Shown in pieces: positions 25,854 to 34,956 of a DNA stretch of 35,877 bases (the first letter of the stretch is position 1; each line of letters starts with the position of its first letter). Source of the stretch: Candidatus Melainabacteria bacterium (GTDB lineage: Bacteria > Cyanobacteriota > Vampirovibrionia > Vampirovibrionales > Vampirovibrionaceae); NCBI GenBank assembly GCA_902168245.1, contig CABHPA010000161.1, forward strand, positions 1 to 35,877. The letters run 5' to 3'. Under the pieces are notes generated by a model. That model ran no database searches, was not told where the DNA came from, and saw nothing but the letters and a program-made list of their open reading frames with translations. A program made the translations under genes and the position numbers.

Positions 25854-28850
25854 ATGATTACCTGTTCTACATCAAAGACGGCAGTCTTATCACAGCGGGA
25901 ACTGTATCTGTTTATCCGGCAAAAATTGCCCTTGATTCAGGAGTCGGCGCCGGACACGGTCATCGGGCAAGATTCGCTGACAACAAGCAAAACCCCGGAC
26001 AGCCTGCTGAACGATGAGCTGACCGATGACGTGCGGCTGATGGGCGCGCTGTTGGGACTGATCATCAGCGAGCATGAAGGCGAGGACTTTTACCGCTTCA
26101 TCGAGCGGTTGCGGCAAGCTTCCAAGGACGCACGGGAGCAACTGGGCAAAATCGGGGTGGAGAAAATCCACCAGGTCATCCAGTCGGAACTGGCCGATCA
26201 TGACGAGGAGTGGCAACGCAGCCTGTTGCACCGGGCGGTGGCCGCGTTCCGGCTGTTCCTGCTGTTGGCAGGCATTGCGGAAGAGTATCATCAGAGCGAA
26301 AAATTCAACACCAGCCACCAGGGAGAGCATCAGGGACTGGTGGAAGCGGTCTGCAAGGCGCAGAAGCAACATTACAGCCTGCCCGATTTCGAGGCGCTGC
26401 TGGAGAATCTTTCCGCGCGGCTGGTGATTACCGCGCACCCCACCAAAATCCTGCGCCAAACCATTCTGCACCACCAGAAGGATATTTTCTACATTCTGCA
26501 GGCCATGCACTCGCCCAACCTCACCCCGTTCTACCAGCAGGAATTGCTGGAGGAATTAGGCGAAAAAATCGAGGTGCTGTGGGCCACGCAGTTCAGCCGA
26601 TGGACCAAGCCGGAACCCAAGGAGGAAATCAGCCGGGTGCTGAGTTACCTGACCCGCACGTTATACCCCACGTTGCCGCAGGTACACCAGAAGCTGCACC
26701 AGGCCATCCATTACTACTACCGGCAGGAATCGGACATTCCCGACCATCCGTTGCTCACAGTTGGAAGCTGGGTGGGCGGCGACATGGACGGCAACCCGTA
26801 CGTCACGCCGGACGTGTTTTCCGATGCGCTCAGCCGCCAGCACCGGGCCATTCTGGAATTGTACGCCCAGGATCTCCGCGCCACGCTGGACAAGCTGAGC
26901 CACGCCTTGCACCGAATCGGTATGAACGCGGCCCTTCGGGATTCCATTTTGCGGGATCTCGATGAAATGCGGCAGGCCAAGGAAGATACCCGCAATTACG
27001 CCGAATTGCTGGAGCGGGAGCCTTACCGGCTAAAGCTCACCCTGATGGCCCTGAAGCTGGAACGCACCATCAATCAGAACATGTTCCTGACCATGAACAG
27101 CCGGATGGCCATGCCCTTTGTCTACGCAAACGCCGGGGAGCTGCTGGAGGAACTGGATTTGGTGTGCCAAAGCTTGGCAGAGAAAGGGTACAAACGCTCC
27201 CTCCATACCCGGCTAGATAAACTGCGGCAGACGATTCGCATTTTCGGTTTTCATTTCGCCTCCATCGATTTGCGGGAAGAGACCGGCCATATCAACCTCA
27301 CCGCAAAAGCGGTGCTAGAAGCCTCGGCAATCTGCAACCCGGCCAATTTAACCGATGCGCTGACCGATGAAATCCTCTCCAAAAAGGTGCTGAATACCCA
27401 GCATTGGGAAGAATCCAGGGCCAACCTGCCTTACGGGGAACAGGATCGCACCATCATCCGGCGCATGCTGGGCATGCTGGACGTGGCCAACAAGGCCCGC
27501 CGCTTCATCGATCCACAGGCTTGCCACAACCTGGTGCTGACCATGACCTCGGCCCCGGAGGATATTTTGTGCGCCCTGTTGCTGATGAAAACCCAGGGCT
27601 TGTTTTACCCCGTCTACAACGCCTGCGGCGACGGAGAGACCTTCGCCAGCCATATGGATATTGTGCCGCTGTTTGAGACAATTCCTGACTTGGAGCATGC
27701 GGCGGGCATTATGGAAAAACTGTTTGCCAATCCGGCCTACCGGGTGCAACTGGCTTGCCGCAACAACCGGCAAATGATTATGGTCGGTTATTCCGACAGC
27801 AACAAGGACGGTGGCTATTTTTCCAGCAACTGGCGCATTTACAAGGCCCAGCAGGAATTGTGGCAAGCAGCGCGCGCGGCGGGGGTGGAACTTCGTTTCT
27901 TCCACGGGCGCGGCGGCAATTTGGGGCGCGGCGGCGGCCCCGCACAACGGGCCATCCAGGCGTTGCCGCCGGGAACCGTCAAATACGGGCAGGATCTCAC
28001 CGAGCAGGGCGAAGTGCTATCCCGCTATTACAACGTACCGGAAACCGCACAGGCTCGGTGCGAAAATTTGCTGAACGCCATTATCCAGAAAAACCTGGAA
28101 AAGCTGACCCCGGTAGAAGAAAAGCTAGCCGCCGAGTGGGAAGCCATCGCCGAAACATTATCGGGCTACGCGCGGGCCAAGTATGGCAGCCTGGTGCATG
28201 AAAACCCGCATTTCATCGAGTATTTCGAGCAGGTGACACCCAAAGAAGTGGAGCTGGTTAAAATCGGCTCCCGGCCCAGCCGCAGGCACAACGTGCAAAC
28301 CGTGAGCGATTTGCGGGCGATTCCGTGGGTGTTCCGCTGGTTCCAGTCCCGACAGATTTTGCCCGGCTGGTACGGGCTGGGCACAGCGCTTTCTCGGTTT
28401 ATTGACGAAGCGCCGCAAGCCAACCTGGAGACCTTAAAAACCCTGTATCGGGAATGGCATTTCCTGAAAAGCATTCTGGAAAACAGCGAAATCATCCTGC
28501 GGCAGACCGATTTGAGCATTGCCCGCTATTATTGCGGCTTGGCGCTGGATCAGGCTAACACCCTGGCCATTTTTGAGGATATTGAGGCCGAATATAACCT
28601 GACCCTGGAAATGATTGCCAAAATCACCGAAAACCCGCTACTGAGCAAGCCGGAGGTGCAGGTGCTAAAGTCTTCGATTGAGCTGAAGGAACCGTATTTG
28701 GATCCGCTGAATTACATCCAGGTGCAATTGCTCTCCAAGTATCGCAAGCTGGAGCGGGAGGAACCCGAAAGCGCACTACTGGAACCCTACCACCGGGTCA
28801 TCGTTTCCAGCATTGAGGGCATCGCCACCGGCTTAGGCACCAGCGGTTAA
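25854..28850 (+). CDS. ppc: phosphoenolpyruvate carboxylase
   Basis: 998 residues. It joins PEP and bicarbonate to oxaloacetate and phosphate (anaplerosis). Conserved sites are VITAHPTKILRQTI with the catalytic His (about 192), GGDMDGNPYVT (about 306), GYSDSNKDGGYFSSNW (about 643), FFHGRGGNLGRGGGP (about 681) and RAIPWVFRWFQSR (about 820). The C-terminus GLGTSG is slightly unlike the usual NTG. ATG 25854 is chosen because of GGAGTGGG just upstream; the upstream TTG at 25833 has none. It follows bestrophin by 69 nt, so co-transcription is likely. The enzyme is cytosolic, normally allosteric, and complete here. Confidence 0.96.
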   Translation: MITCSTSKTAVLSQRELYLFIRQKLPLIQESAPDTVIGQDSLTTSKTPDSLLNDELTDDVRLMGALLGLIISEHEGEDFYRFIERLRQASKDAREQLGKIGVEKIHQVIQSELADHDEEWQRSLLHRAVAAFRLFLLLAGIAEEYHQSEKFNTSHQGEHQGLVEAVCKAQKQHYSLPDFEALLENLSARLVITAHPTKILRQTILHHQKDIFYILQAMHSPNLTPFYQQELLEELGEKIEVLWATQFSRWTKPEPKEEISRVLSYLTRTLYPTLPQVHQKLHQAIHYYYRQESDIPDHPLLTVGSWVGGDMDGNPYVTPDVFSDALSRQHRAILELYAQDLRATLDKLSHALHRIGMNAALRDSILRDLDEMRQAKEDTRNYAELLEREPYRLKLTLMALKLERTINQNMFLTMNSRMAMPFVYANAGELLEELDLVCQSLAEKGYKRSLHTRLDKLRQTIRIFGFHFASIDLREETGHINLTAKAVLEASAICNPANLTDALTDEILSKKVLNTQHWEESRANLPYGEQDRTIIRRMLGMLDVANKARRFIDPQACHNLVLTMTSAPEDILCALLLMKTQGLFYPVYNACGDGETFASHMDIVPLFETIPDLEHAAGIMEKLFANPAYRVQLACRNNRQMIMVGYSDSNKDGGYFSSNWRIYKAQQELWQAARAAGVELRFFHGRGGNLGRGGGPAQRAIQALPPGTVKYGQDLTEQGEVLSRYYNVPETAQARCENLLNAIIQKNLEKLTPVEEKLAAEWEAIAETLSGYARAKYGSLVHENPHFIEYFEQVTPKEVELVKIGSRPSRRHNVQTVSDLRAIPWVFRWFQSRQILPGWYGLGTALSRFIDEAPQANLETLKTLYREWHFLKSILENSEIILRQTDLSIARYYCGLALDQANTLAIFEDIEAEYNLTLEMIAKITENPLLSKPEVQVLKSSIELKEPYLDPLNYIQVQLLSKYRKLEREEPESALLEPYHRVIVSSIEGIATGLGTSG

Positions 28851-28856
28851 TTGGGT

Positions 28857-29399
28857 ATGCTGGAAACGGCAAGGCTACTGATTCGCCCATATACCCGGCA
28901 GGATGCAAGTGATCTGCATAGGATTTTATCCGACGCAAAAACCATGTCGTTCTGGCCGAAACCGTTTACGGCGCAGGCTACGCAAGACTGGCTGGAGCGC
29001 ACTTTCAACAGTTATGCGGAATTTGGCTTCGGGCGATATGCGGTCATCCTCAAGCGGGAAAATAGACTGATTGGCGATTGCGGTCTACTGAGAACCATCC
29101 TAGACGATGGCTCAAACCATCCTGACAAAGTGGACGATTTAGGCTACATCATCCACGCCGCAGAATGGGGGCAGGGCTATGGAATCGAAACGGCAAAGGC
29201 GATTCGTGATTTTGTATTCCAGTCGCTTCAACTGGGCAACGTCCATGCCAATATGCCTGCCAGCCACCATGCATCCAGAAAGGTTGTTGAAAGGCTTGGC
29301 ATGCAATTTATACGGGAATTCAACAACAAAAGGAACCGGAATATCCGAACGCTGCTCTATCGCATGCAGCTTGCAGAATTCAAGGTACTATCGGTTTGA
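28857..29399 (+). CDS. GNAT acetyltransferase, RimJ/RimL type
   Basis: 180 residues. It opens with LETARLLIRPYTRQDASDL, then GDCGLLR and LGYIIHAAEWGQGYGIETAKAI (acetyl-CoA loop, about 100-121), and ends with the NxxSRKVxERLGM-like HHASRKVVERLGMQFI. Members acetylate N-termini of ribosomal proteins, or small amines. ATG 28857 lies 6 nt after the ppc stop, so it is probably translated in the same unit. Its stop lies 7 nt from that of the convergent DipZ-like gene. The substrate is unknown. Confidence 0.9.
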   Translation: MLETARLLIRPYTRQDASDLHRILSDAKTMSFWPKPFTAQATQDWLERTFNSYAEFGFGRYAVILKRENRLIGDCGLLRTILDDGSNHPDKVDDLGYIIHAAEWGQGYGIETAKAIRDFVFQSLQLGNVHANMPASHHASRKVVERLGMQFIREFNNKRNRNIRTLLYRMQLAEFKVLSV

Positions 29400-29406
29400 A
29401 AGAAGA

Positions 29407-31047
29407 TTAATTGCCAAACGTAAAGGCATAGGCCGATAAGCCTGGGGCGTTGGCCTGAATTTCCAGTACGCCGGGCTTGGCCTTATCCTGTGCAATCAAG
29501 GTATACAACGTTTGCCGGTTTACGTTAATGCCGCGCTGCGGGACGCCATTCAGCGATACATTTACAGTCACGTTTTTCCTGGGCGGTACGCCCATCACCA
29601 GGAAAACCTTGCGGGCGGAAAAACGCAGCTTCAGCGCAGCGCCTTTCTCCTGGGCGACGATTTTTTCGGCGTCGATGAACCATTTTCCTTTCAAAACCCA
29701 GTGGTGCAACGATAAATTTTTCGGGTAGGTAAAAGCGGTAATCTGGTCAGGCTCCGCCGACTGGGGGCTGGAAAAATGCACGGCGCGGGCGTAACCCAGG
29801 TAAGTTTCGGGCGTCTGGTTCAGGGAAAAACTCATGGTTTCCTTCATCGGCTTATCTTTGGCGGAAAATGCGCCTACCCCCAGCAACGCGCGAATATTAC
29901 TTTCGGTCGCGCCATACTCCCCTTCCCCAAAATGGGTATAAACCACGCGGCCCTGACGATCAATCAGGTAATGGGCGGGCCAGTAATTGTTCTGGAAGTT
30001 GGCCCATGTGTCCAAATGGTTATCCAGCGCGACGGGGTACTGGATTTTATGTTCCGCAACGGCCAGCCGCACGTTGTCTTCTTTTTTCTCAAAGTCGAAT
30101 TCGGGCGCATGCACCCCCACAATCACCAGCCCCTTATCGCGGTATTTGCGATCCCATTCCGTAATATAAGGCAGGGTGCGAATACAGTTGATGCAGGAAT
30201 ACGTCCAGAAATCCACCAGCACCACCTTGCCCCGCAGCGATTGCATGGTGAGGGGTTTTGAATTAATCCAGGCGGAAATGCCCCGGAACTCTGGCGCCGG
30301 GTAAGGCTGCGGCAAGGGATTAATCAGCCGGGGAGCCGCCGCCTTTTTCTGGCCCGAACCACTCCCGGCCAACGAGGGGTTCCAGTGGAACAGGCTGCCT
30401 TGCGCGGTCAGCAGCACCGTGGCGATAATCACCGCGCCGAACGCCTTGCGGATTCCCAGGCTATGCCGTTTTAAAACACCCAGTCGGTTCATCAGTCGGT
30501 TTCCTTGCATCATAATTAATAACATCGGGAGCGCGGCGCCCAGGCCAAAGGCCAGCACGGTGAACACGCCTTGCAAATCGGTTTCCTGCCGAATGGCCTG
30601 CACGATAACCGCCGTGAGGATCGGCCCGGCGCAAGGCGTCCACACCAGGCCAATTGCGCCGCCCACCACCATGCCGCTCCAAAAGCCTTCCGATCGCTTG
30701 GATTGCCGGGCAATCACGCTTTGCCCTGCGTCCGCCAGCCGTCTAGTGAGGGAGGCGAAAATCCCCGAAAGGGTTTCTGACAGTAAAATCAGGCCGAACA
30801 ACAACAGCACCCAGAACGAGATTTGACGCAGGATTTCGGTATCCACCCCAAACCACTGCACCAATTTGCGCGAAAGCAGCGTAAACAGGCTGAAGGCGAT
30901 CACGAAGCCCGCAATCACTCCGTAAGGGCGAAATTTTCCGCCCTCAATGCCCGAAGACAGCACGATAGGCAAAATTGGCAGGATGCAGGGGGATACAATC
31001 AGGGCGACGCCTTCCAGAAAGGCTAAACCAACATTCAGTAAATCCAA
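29407..31047 (-). CDS. DipZ-like CcdA-TlpA fusion thiol-disulfide protein
   Basis: 546 residues from TTG 31047, chosen because AAAGGAG (31064-31058) is 10 nt upstream; earlier in-frame ATGs lack a site. The N-terminal CcdA/DsbD-like membrane part (about 1-250) has redox cysteines in SPCILPILP and TPCAGPIL. A thioredoxin/TlpA domain follows with SCINC (about 307). A C-terminal beta domain (about 400-546) matches the DipZ end. It would bring reducing power through the inner membrane to periplasmic thiols, with receiver and donor in one chain. The pair of cysteines in each module is intact. Confidence 0.88.
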   Translation of the reverse strand: MDLLNVGLAFLEGVALIVSPCILPILPIVLSSGIEGGKFRPYGVIAGFVIAFSLFTLLSRKLVQWFGVDTEILRQISFWVLLLFGLILLSETLSGIFASLTRRLADAGQSVIARQSKRSEGFWSGMVVGGAIGLVWTPCAGPILTAVIVQAIRQETDLQGVFTVLAFGLGAALPMLLIMMQGNRLMNRLGVLKRHSLGIRKAFGAVIIATVLLTAQGSLFHWNPSLAGSGSGQKKAAAPRLINPLPQPYPAPEFRGISAWINSKPLTMQSLRGKVVLVDFWTYSCINCIRTLPYITEWDRKYRDKGLVIVGVHAPEFDFEKKEDNVRLAVAEHKIQYPVALDNHLDTWANFQNNYWPAHYLIDRQGRVVYTHFGEGEYGATESNIRALLGVGAFSAKDKPMKETMSFSLNQTPETYLGYARAVHFSSPQSAEPDQITAFTYPKNLSLHHWVLKGKWFIDAEKIVAQEKGAALKLRFSARKVFLVMGVPPRKNVTVNVSLNGVPQRGINVNRQTLYTLIAQDKAKPGVLEIQANAPGLSAYAFTFGN

Positions 31048-31307
31048 CTTAGGGAAACTCCTTTGCTTGGGCGCTTGCAAGAGGCATTGAGCCATATCCC
31101 GCACTACGCCCGTTTTCGGTGTGAGTGACAATGACGGCAAGCGTTCGCAAAAGTCTCCGAAAAAAACCAAAACTCAACAAAATGATACATCCACAGAGTC
31201 GGCCCATGAAAGCCTTAATTCTGTAGGATTTTACGGCTGCGCCCGGTTTTCAAGCAGGGCAAAAAGGAATAGAATAGGGATGGATAGAGGCAAGCGAGGA
31301 AACGACG

Positions 31308-32438
31308 ATGACAGTCACCATGGCACATTCCTGGGATCCGGCGGAGACCCCCTTGGTCGTGCTAAGCGAAGGGTGTTTCGGGGAATCCCAATCCAAACTG
31401 GCGCTGGGCGTGATTCGTTATGGATCGTGGCCCATTGCGGCGGTCATCGATTCCAGGCGGGCGGGGCAGACCGTAAAAGATGTCACCGGCATGGCCTGCG
31501 ACGCGCCTATTGTCACCAATCTAGAGGCCGCATTGGCATTCCATCCCAAAGCACTGCTAATTGGCACCGCGCCCGCCGGAGGACAGTTGCCACCCGAATG
31601 GCGCACCGTGCTGGCGGAAGCCATCCGAAACGGGCTGCATATTATCAACGGACTGCATTTCTTTTTAAGCGAGGAGGCCGATCTGGTCGATCTGGCCCGA
31701 ACACACGGCGTACGACTGTGGGACGTGCGAGACCCGCAAGCGTATGGACGCCATAAGTTTCAGGAAATCAACCTGCAAAAGCCCCGGCCACAAACCCTGA
31801 AAGTGATCACCATGGTCGGCTCGGATTGTTCCGTGGGCAAAATGCACACCGCGCTGGAACTACACGCCCAGGCCCGCAAACGGGGTCATGCGGCGGCCTT
31901 CATCGCCACCGGGCAAACGGGCATTTTAATTGACGGTCGAGGAGTACCGCTGGATCGGATCATCGGCGACTTTATGGCCGGGGCCATCGAAACCTGCATT
32001 CAGGAGGAATTGCCACTTCTGGAAAAAGCCTCTCCGAAGCAGGAACAGGTGATTTTCGTGGAAGGGCAAGGTTCCCTGCTGCACCCGGCTTATTCGGGGG
32101 TAACGCTTTCGCTTTTGCACGGCTCCAACCCGGACGCCATGGTGCTTTGCCACAAGGCCGGACTGGAGGCCATTCGCAATTATCCCCAAATTCCGCTGCC
32201 GCCCATGTGCGAATTGATTCAGATGTATGAAACCGCCGCCGCGTGGACTCGGCCCGCCGGAAGCCCACGCGCCAAAGTGGCGGGCCTTTCGGTCAATACT
32301 TCCACCCTGCCGGAAACGGAGGCCCGCCGATACCTGGATCAATTGACCGATGAAACCGGCCTGCCGGTCAGCGATCCGGTACGCTACGGCGTGGATTCGC
32401 TGCTGAACGCACTCGGCCTGGAACCCGTTACTGTTTAA
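31308..32438 (+). CDS. DUF1611 family protein, DgcN-like
   Basis: 376 residues. An N-terminal Rossmann-like domain is followed by a P-loop domain with GSDCSVGKMHTALEL (about 172-186), ATGQTGILIDGRGV, and VEGQGSLLHPAYSGVTL. GAGGA (31296-31300) lies 7 nt before ATG. DUF1611 proteins are usually paired with a dipeptide-epimerase-like gene, as here (next gene 21 nt on). A known pair, DgcN-DgcA, N-acetylates D-glutamate and then racemises it. Whether this copy uses D-glutamate or another amino acid is not shown by sequence. Confidence 0.85.
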   Translation: MTVTMAHSWDPAETPLVVLSEGCFGESQSKLALGVIRYGSWPIAAVIDSRRAGQTVKDVTGMACDAPIVTNLEAALAFHPKALLIGTAPAGGQLPPEWRTVLAEAIRNGLHIINGLHFFLSEEADLVDLARTHGVRLWDVRDPQAYGRHKFQEINLQKPRPQTLKVITMVGSDCSVGKMHTALELHAQARKRGHAAAFIATGQTGILIDGRGVPLDRIIGDFMAGAIETCIQEELPLLEKASPKQEQVIFVEGQGSLLHPAYSGVTLSLLHGSNPDAMVLCHKAGLEAIRNYPQIPLPPMCELIQMYETAAAWTRPAGSPRAKVAGLSVNTSTLPETEARRYLDQLTDETGLPVSDPVRYGVDSLLNALGLEPVTV

Positions 32439-32459
32439 TTTCACCCAAAGGATGCCGCC

Positions 32460-33521
32460 ATGAAACTGCAAGCCCACCCGCTGGATATTCCGTACGAATT
32501 TACCTTTACCATTTCCCGCCATTCGCACACCCATACCACCACGGTGATTGTGGAGTTAACTTATGAGGAAAACGGACACACTTACGTTGGGCTGGGAGAA
32601 GCCGTCCCTTCAGAATTCTACGGGGAAAACGCGGCTTCCGTGCTGGCCTTTTACGAGCGACTGGAACGGGAGCATGTGCTGGCAGATTTAACCCCCTTCG
32701 ACCTGCAAAAGCTGCTGGAGCGTTTTTCGGCGCTGGAAGGCAATATGGCCGCCAAGTCGGGCATTGACATGGCGTTTTACGATTTGCAGGGAAAAATGCT
32801 GAATGTGCCGGTCTGGAAATTGTGGGGGCTTGATCCGCAGAAAGCGCCCAAAAGCTCTTACACCATTGGCATTGCGGATCTCGATACCGTGAAGCATAAA
32901 ACCGAGGTGGCCCTCTCTCGCGGATACGATGTATTAAAAGTTAAATTAGGTTCCCCTAACGATGTCAGCCTGTTTGAGACCATTCGCCGCATGGCCCCGC
33001 ACCCGCAAATTACCATGCGGGTAGACGCCAACGCCGCCTGGAACGTAAAAGACGCCATTGATATTTGCCAACTGCTGCATGAAAACCATGTGGAATTTGT
33101 GGAAGAACCCCTCAAACTTACCTGCACAGAAGAGGATTACGCCGAACTAAAGACAAACAGCCCCATCCCATTGATGGCCGATGAAAGCTGCCACACCTTG
33201 CGGGATATTCCCCGCTGCGCGCAATACTTCCATTCCATTAACCTGAAGCATACCAAGACCGGCGGACTTAGCGAGGCGCTTCGAATGATTCACGCCGCGC
33301 GCGCCCATAACCTGAACATTATGCTGGGCGGCTTCGGGGAAAGCTCGCTTTCCATTACCGCATTCGCCCAACTCAGCCCGCTGGTGGATTATTGCGATCT
33401 TGATGGCGCGTTGCTCATGGCGGAAGACGCCTACGAAGGTATTTTATTTAACGGCAGCCGTTTTACGCTGCCGAATCGCCCTGGCCTGGGCGTCCTTCCC
33501 CGATCGAAAGTGAACGCCTAA
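32460..33521 (+). CDS. dipeptide epimerase / DgcA-type enolase-superfamily racemase
   Basis: 353 residues with a capping domain and a barrel. The catalytic KxK is in YDVLKVKLG (about 160), metal ligands in MRVDANAAW (about 185), VEEPLK (about 213) and MADESCHTL (about 238), with the second catalytic lysine in NLKHTKTGG (about 262). The C-terminal DLDG segment is the usual site for the substrate amino group in L-Ala-D/L-Glu epimerases. AAAGGATG precedes the ATG. It forms a unit with DUF1611. Its role is epimerising an alpha carbon in a dipeptide or N-acyl amino acid, probably from peptidoglycan or D-glutamate. Confidence 0.9.
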   Translation: MKLQAHPLDIPYEFTFTISRHSHTHTTTVIVELTYEENGHTYVGLGEAVPSEFYGENAASVLAFYERLEREHVLADLTPFDLQKLLERFSALEGNMAAKSGIDMAFYDLQGKMLNVPVWKLWGLDPQKAPKSSYTIGIADLDTVKHKTEVALSRGYDVLKVKLGSPNDVSLFETIRRMAPHPQITMRVDANAAWNVKDAIDICQLLHENHVEFVEEPLKLTCTEEDYAELKTNSPIPLMADESCHTLRDIPRCAQYFHSINLKHTKTGGLSEALRMIHAARAHNLNIMLGGFGESSLSITAFAQLSPLVDYCDLDGALLMAEDAYEGILFNGSRFTLPNRPGLGVLPRSKVNA

Positions 33522-33851
33522 ATGTGGACGATTATTCTACTGACCCTCTCCAACGTGTTTATGACCTTTGCCTGGTACGGACATTTAAAATTCCGCAGTT
33601 ATCCCTTGTGGATTGTGATTTTAGCCAGTTGGGGCATCGCCTTTTTTGAATACTGCCTGTAAGTGCCCGCCAACCGAATCGGCTACGGCAGCTTTAGCGG
33701 CGCGCAACTCAAAATCATGCAGGAAGCCATTACGCTGATTGTGTTCTGCGTGTTTTCAGTGCTGTATTTAAAAGAGGAACTCAAGTGGAATTACATCGCC
33801 GGTTTTGCGCTGATGGTTCTTGCCGTGTTCGTGGTGATGAAAAAGTGGTAA
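33522..33851 (+). pseudogene. DUF486 membrane protein with single in-frame TAA
   Basis: The frame starts at ATG 33522, overlapping the epimerase stop by 1 nt (TAAATG region). It reads LTLSNVFMTFAWYGHLKF and WGIAFFEYCL, meets TAA at 33660-33662, then continues VPANRIGYGSFSGAQLKI and LYLKEELKWNYIAGFALMV to 33851. DUF486 proteins are about 110 residues with four membrane segments in the drug/metabolite transporter group. At the stop the family normally has glutamine (YCxQVPANRIGYG), so CAA to TAA explains the break. All else is intact, so the event is recent or a base error. A product ending here would have two membrane segments. Confidence 0.88.
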
Positions 33852-34296
33852 TCATCTTAAATTTTCCAATGAATAAATTTTGCAGGCTACTATAACAGCG
33901 TTGGATATATCAAACCAAAAATTTTGCAGAAATTGGTAAAATCTTCATTTGTCCAAGGTCTAAATATTTTCCATTTTTCAGTATCAATTGTTAAGAATTT
34001 GAAAAAATACGAACTCAAGGCTAGTTTTTCTAGCATGGTTCTGGTTACATAGACAGGTTTGCGTCACCACCTTTTTGAATCGCTTAACATTTCAGGCGCG
34101 CGCCACAAACGTTATCGGCAAGGTTATTTTGCCTGCCCTCAATTTAATCTGTTCAATTCCCTTACTCGTCACCATTCCCTCATCGATCCAACACCTATGT
34201 TCATCCCCTTTTTTCAAACCAAATTGACAACATCGCCTCTTTTAGCGTCAATTATCTATCAGGAGTGACCAGTGTTTTAAGTTGGAGTTTAAAGCG
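33852..34296. other. gene-free AT-rich stretch
   Basis: About 445 nt. A 69-codon open frame (34059-34268) has no ribosome site or family likeness. The 3' end holds the leader of the next gene (GGAG at 34283-34286). No strong terminator follows the DUF486 frame. I see nothing else that can be supported. Confidence 0.45.
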
Positions 34297-34896
34297 ATGC
34301 TGCAATTCAACCCCTGCCGTATGCGATTTGCGGGTTCCCCCTCGCCGACTGACAGGAAGCCGGAATCCGCAGGGCCGATCATGGCCACCCCTCGGCCCGT
34401 TTATGCCAAGCCCATGGCCTGGTCACACTTGAAGGATGCCTTTCAGCCCAGCCAGCCGACAACGGAGCCAGCTAACCGGCGACACGCCGACGAGGATAAC
34501 TTGCAAACGTTATTAACCAAGGCGCTGGAGCGCATGGACCTTCACGCAAAACCTGCCATGACTCCCATTCCGGAAAACCGGCTGATAGAGGAAGTTTCCG
34601 AAGCGGAAGATACTACCAAGCCCGTGAATGATCAAATGGATTGGCAAAAAATCGGAGCGGCCATCAAGCGGCCTAAAGCCCCTCTTCCCAAAGACGCTTC
34701 CCTAGTTAAGCGGACACGGGATGAGCGCGCGCGCGCCCGTTTGCAGCCCTACGGCGAAGCTCCCAGAAAGGCCCGAAAAACAGACAGCCGAGAAGACACA
34801 GCCTCGCCAGAGCCGATTGAGCCAGAAGATCAACAGACAGCCTCTCCCTTTGCGGGTTTTAAATGGCCTACGTTTCCGCAAAACCAGGATCATTAA
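34297..34896 (+). CDS. hypothetical Pro/Lys-rich protein
   Basis: 199 residues, mostly polar and likely disordered, rich in Pro, Glu, Lys and Arg, with KRTRDERARARLQPYG and a C-terminal SPFAGFKWPTFPQ. It starts MLQFNPCRMRFAGSPS, a pattern like the FN...RFG of the gene at 5563. It has no signal peptide or membrane segment. ATG 34297 has GGAG about 10 nt upstream. It is convergent with the last gene and shares a hairpin with it. No family is recognised. Confidence 0.65.
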   Translation: MLQFNPCRMRFAGSPSPTDRKPESAGPIMATPRPVYAKPMAWSHLKDAFQPSQPTTEPANRRHADEDNLQTLLTKALERMDLHAKPAMTPIPENRLIEEVSEAEDTTKPVNDQMDWQKIGAAIKRPKAPLPKDASLVKRTRDERARARLQPYGEAPRKARKTDSREDTASPEPIEPEDQQTASPFAGFKWPTFPQNQDH

Positions 34897-34902
34897 AAGC
34901 AA

Positions 34903-34931
34903 AATCCCCGGCACATCAATTCCGGGGGATT
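34903..34931 (-). terminator. hairpin between convergent genes
   Basis: AATCCCCGG (34903-34911) pairs with CCGGGGGATT (34922-34931) with one bulged base. On the minus strand the stem is followed by ATTTTGCTTTT, so it probably ends the minus-strand gene; the plus side has no T run. Confidence 0.7.
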
Positions 34932-34956
34932 CTGCTGAAATAAAGTATGGAACCCG

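Noticed and set aside
29776..30261. 161-codon open frame opposite the DipZ-like gene
   Set aside because: Shadow of the true gene; no independent evidence.
34059..34268. 69-codon open frame before the last plus-strand gene
   Set aside because: No ribosome site, no similarity, lies in AT-rich spacer.
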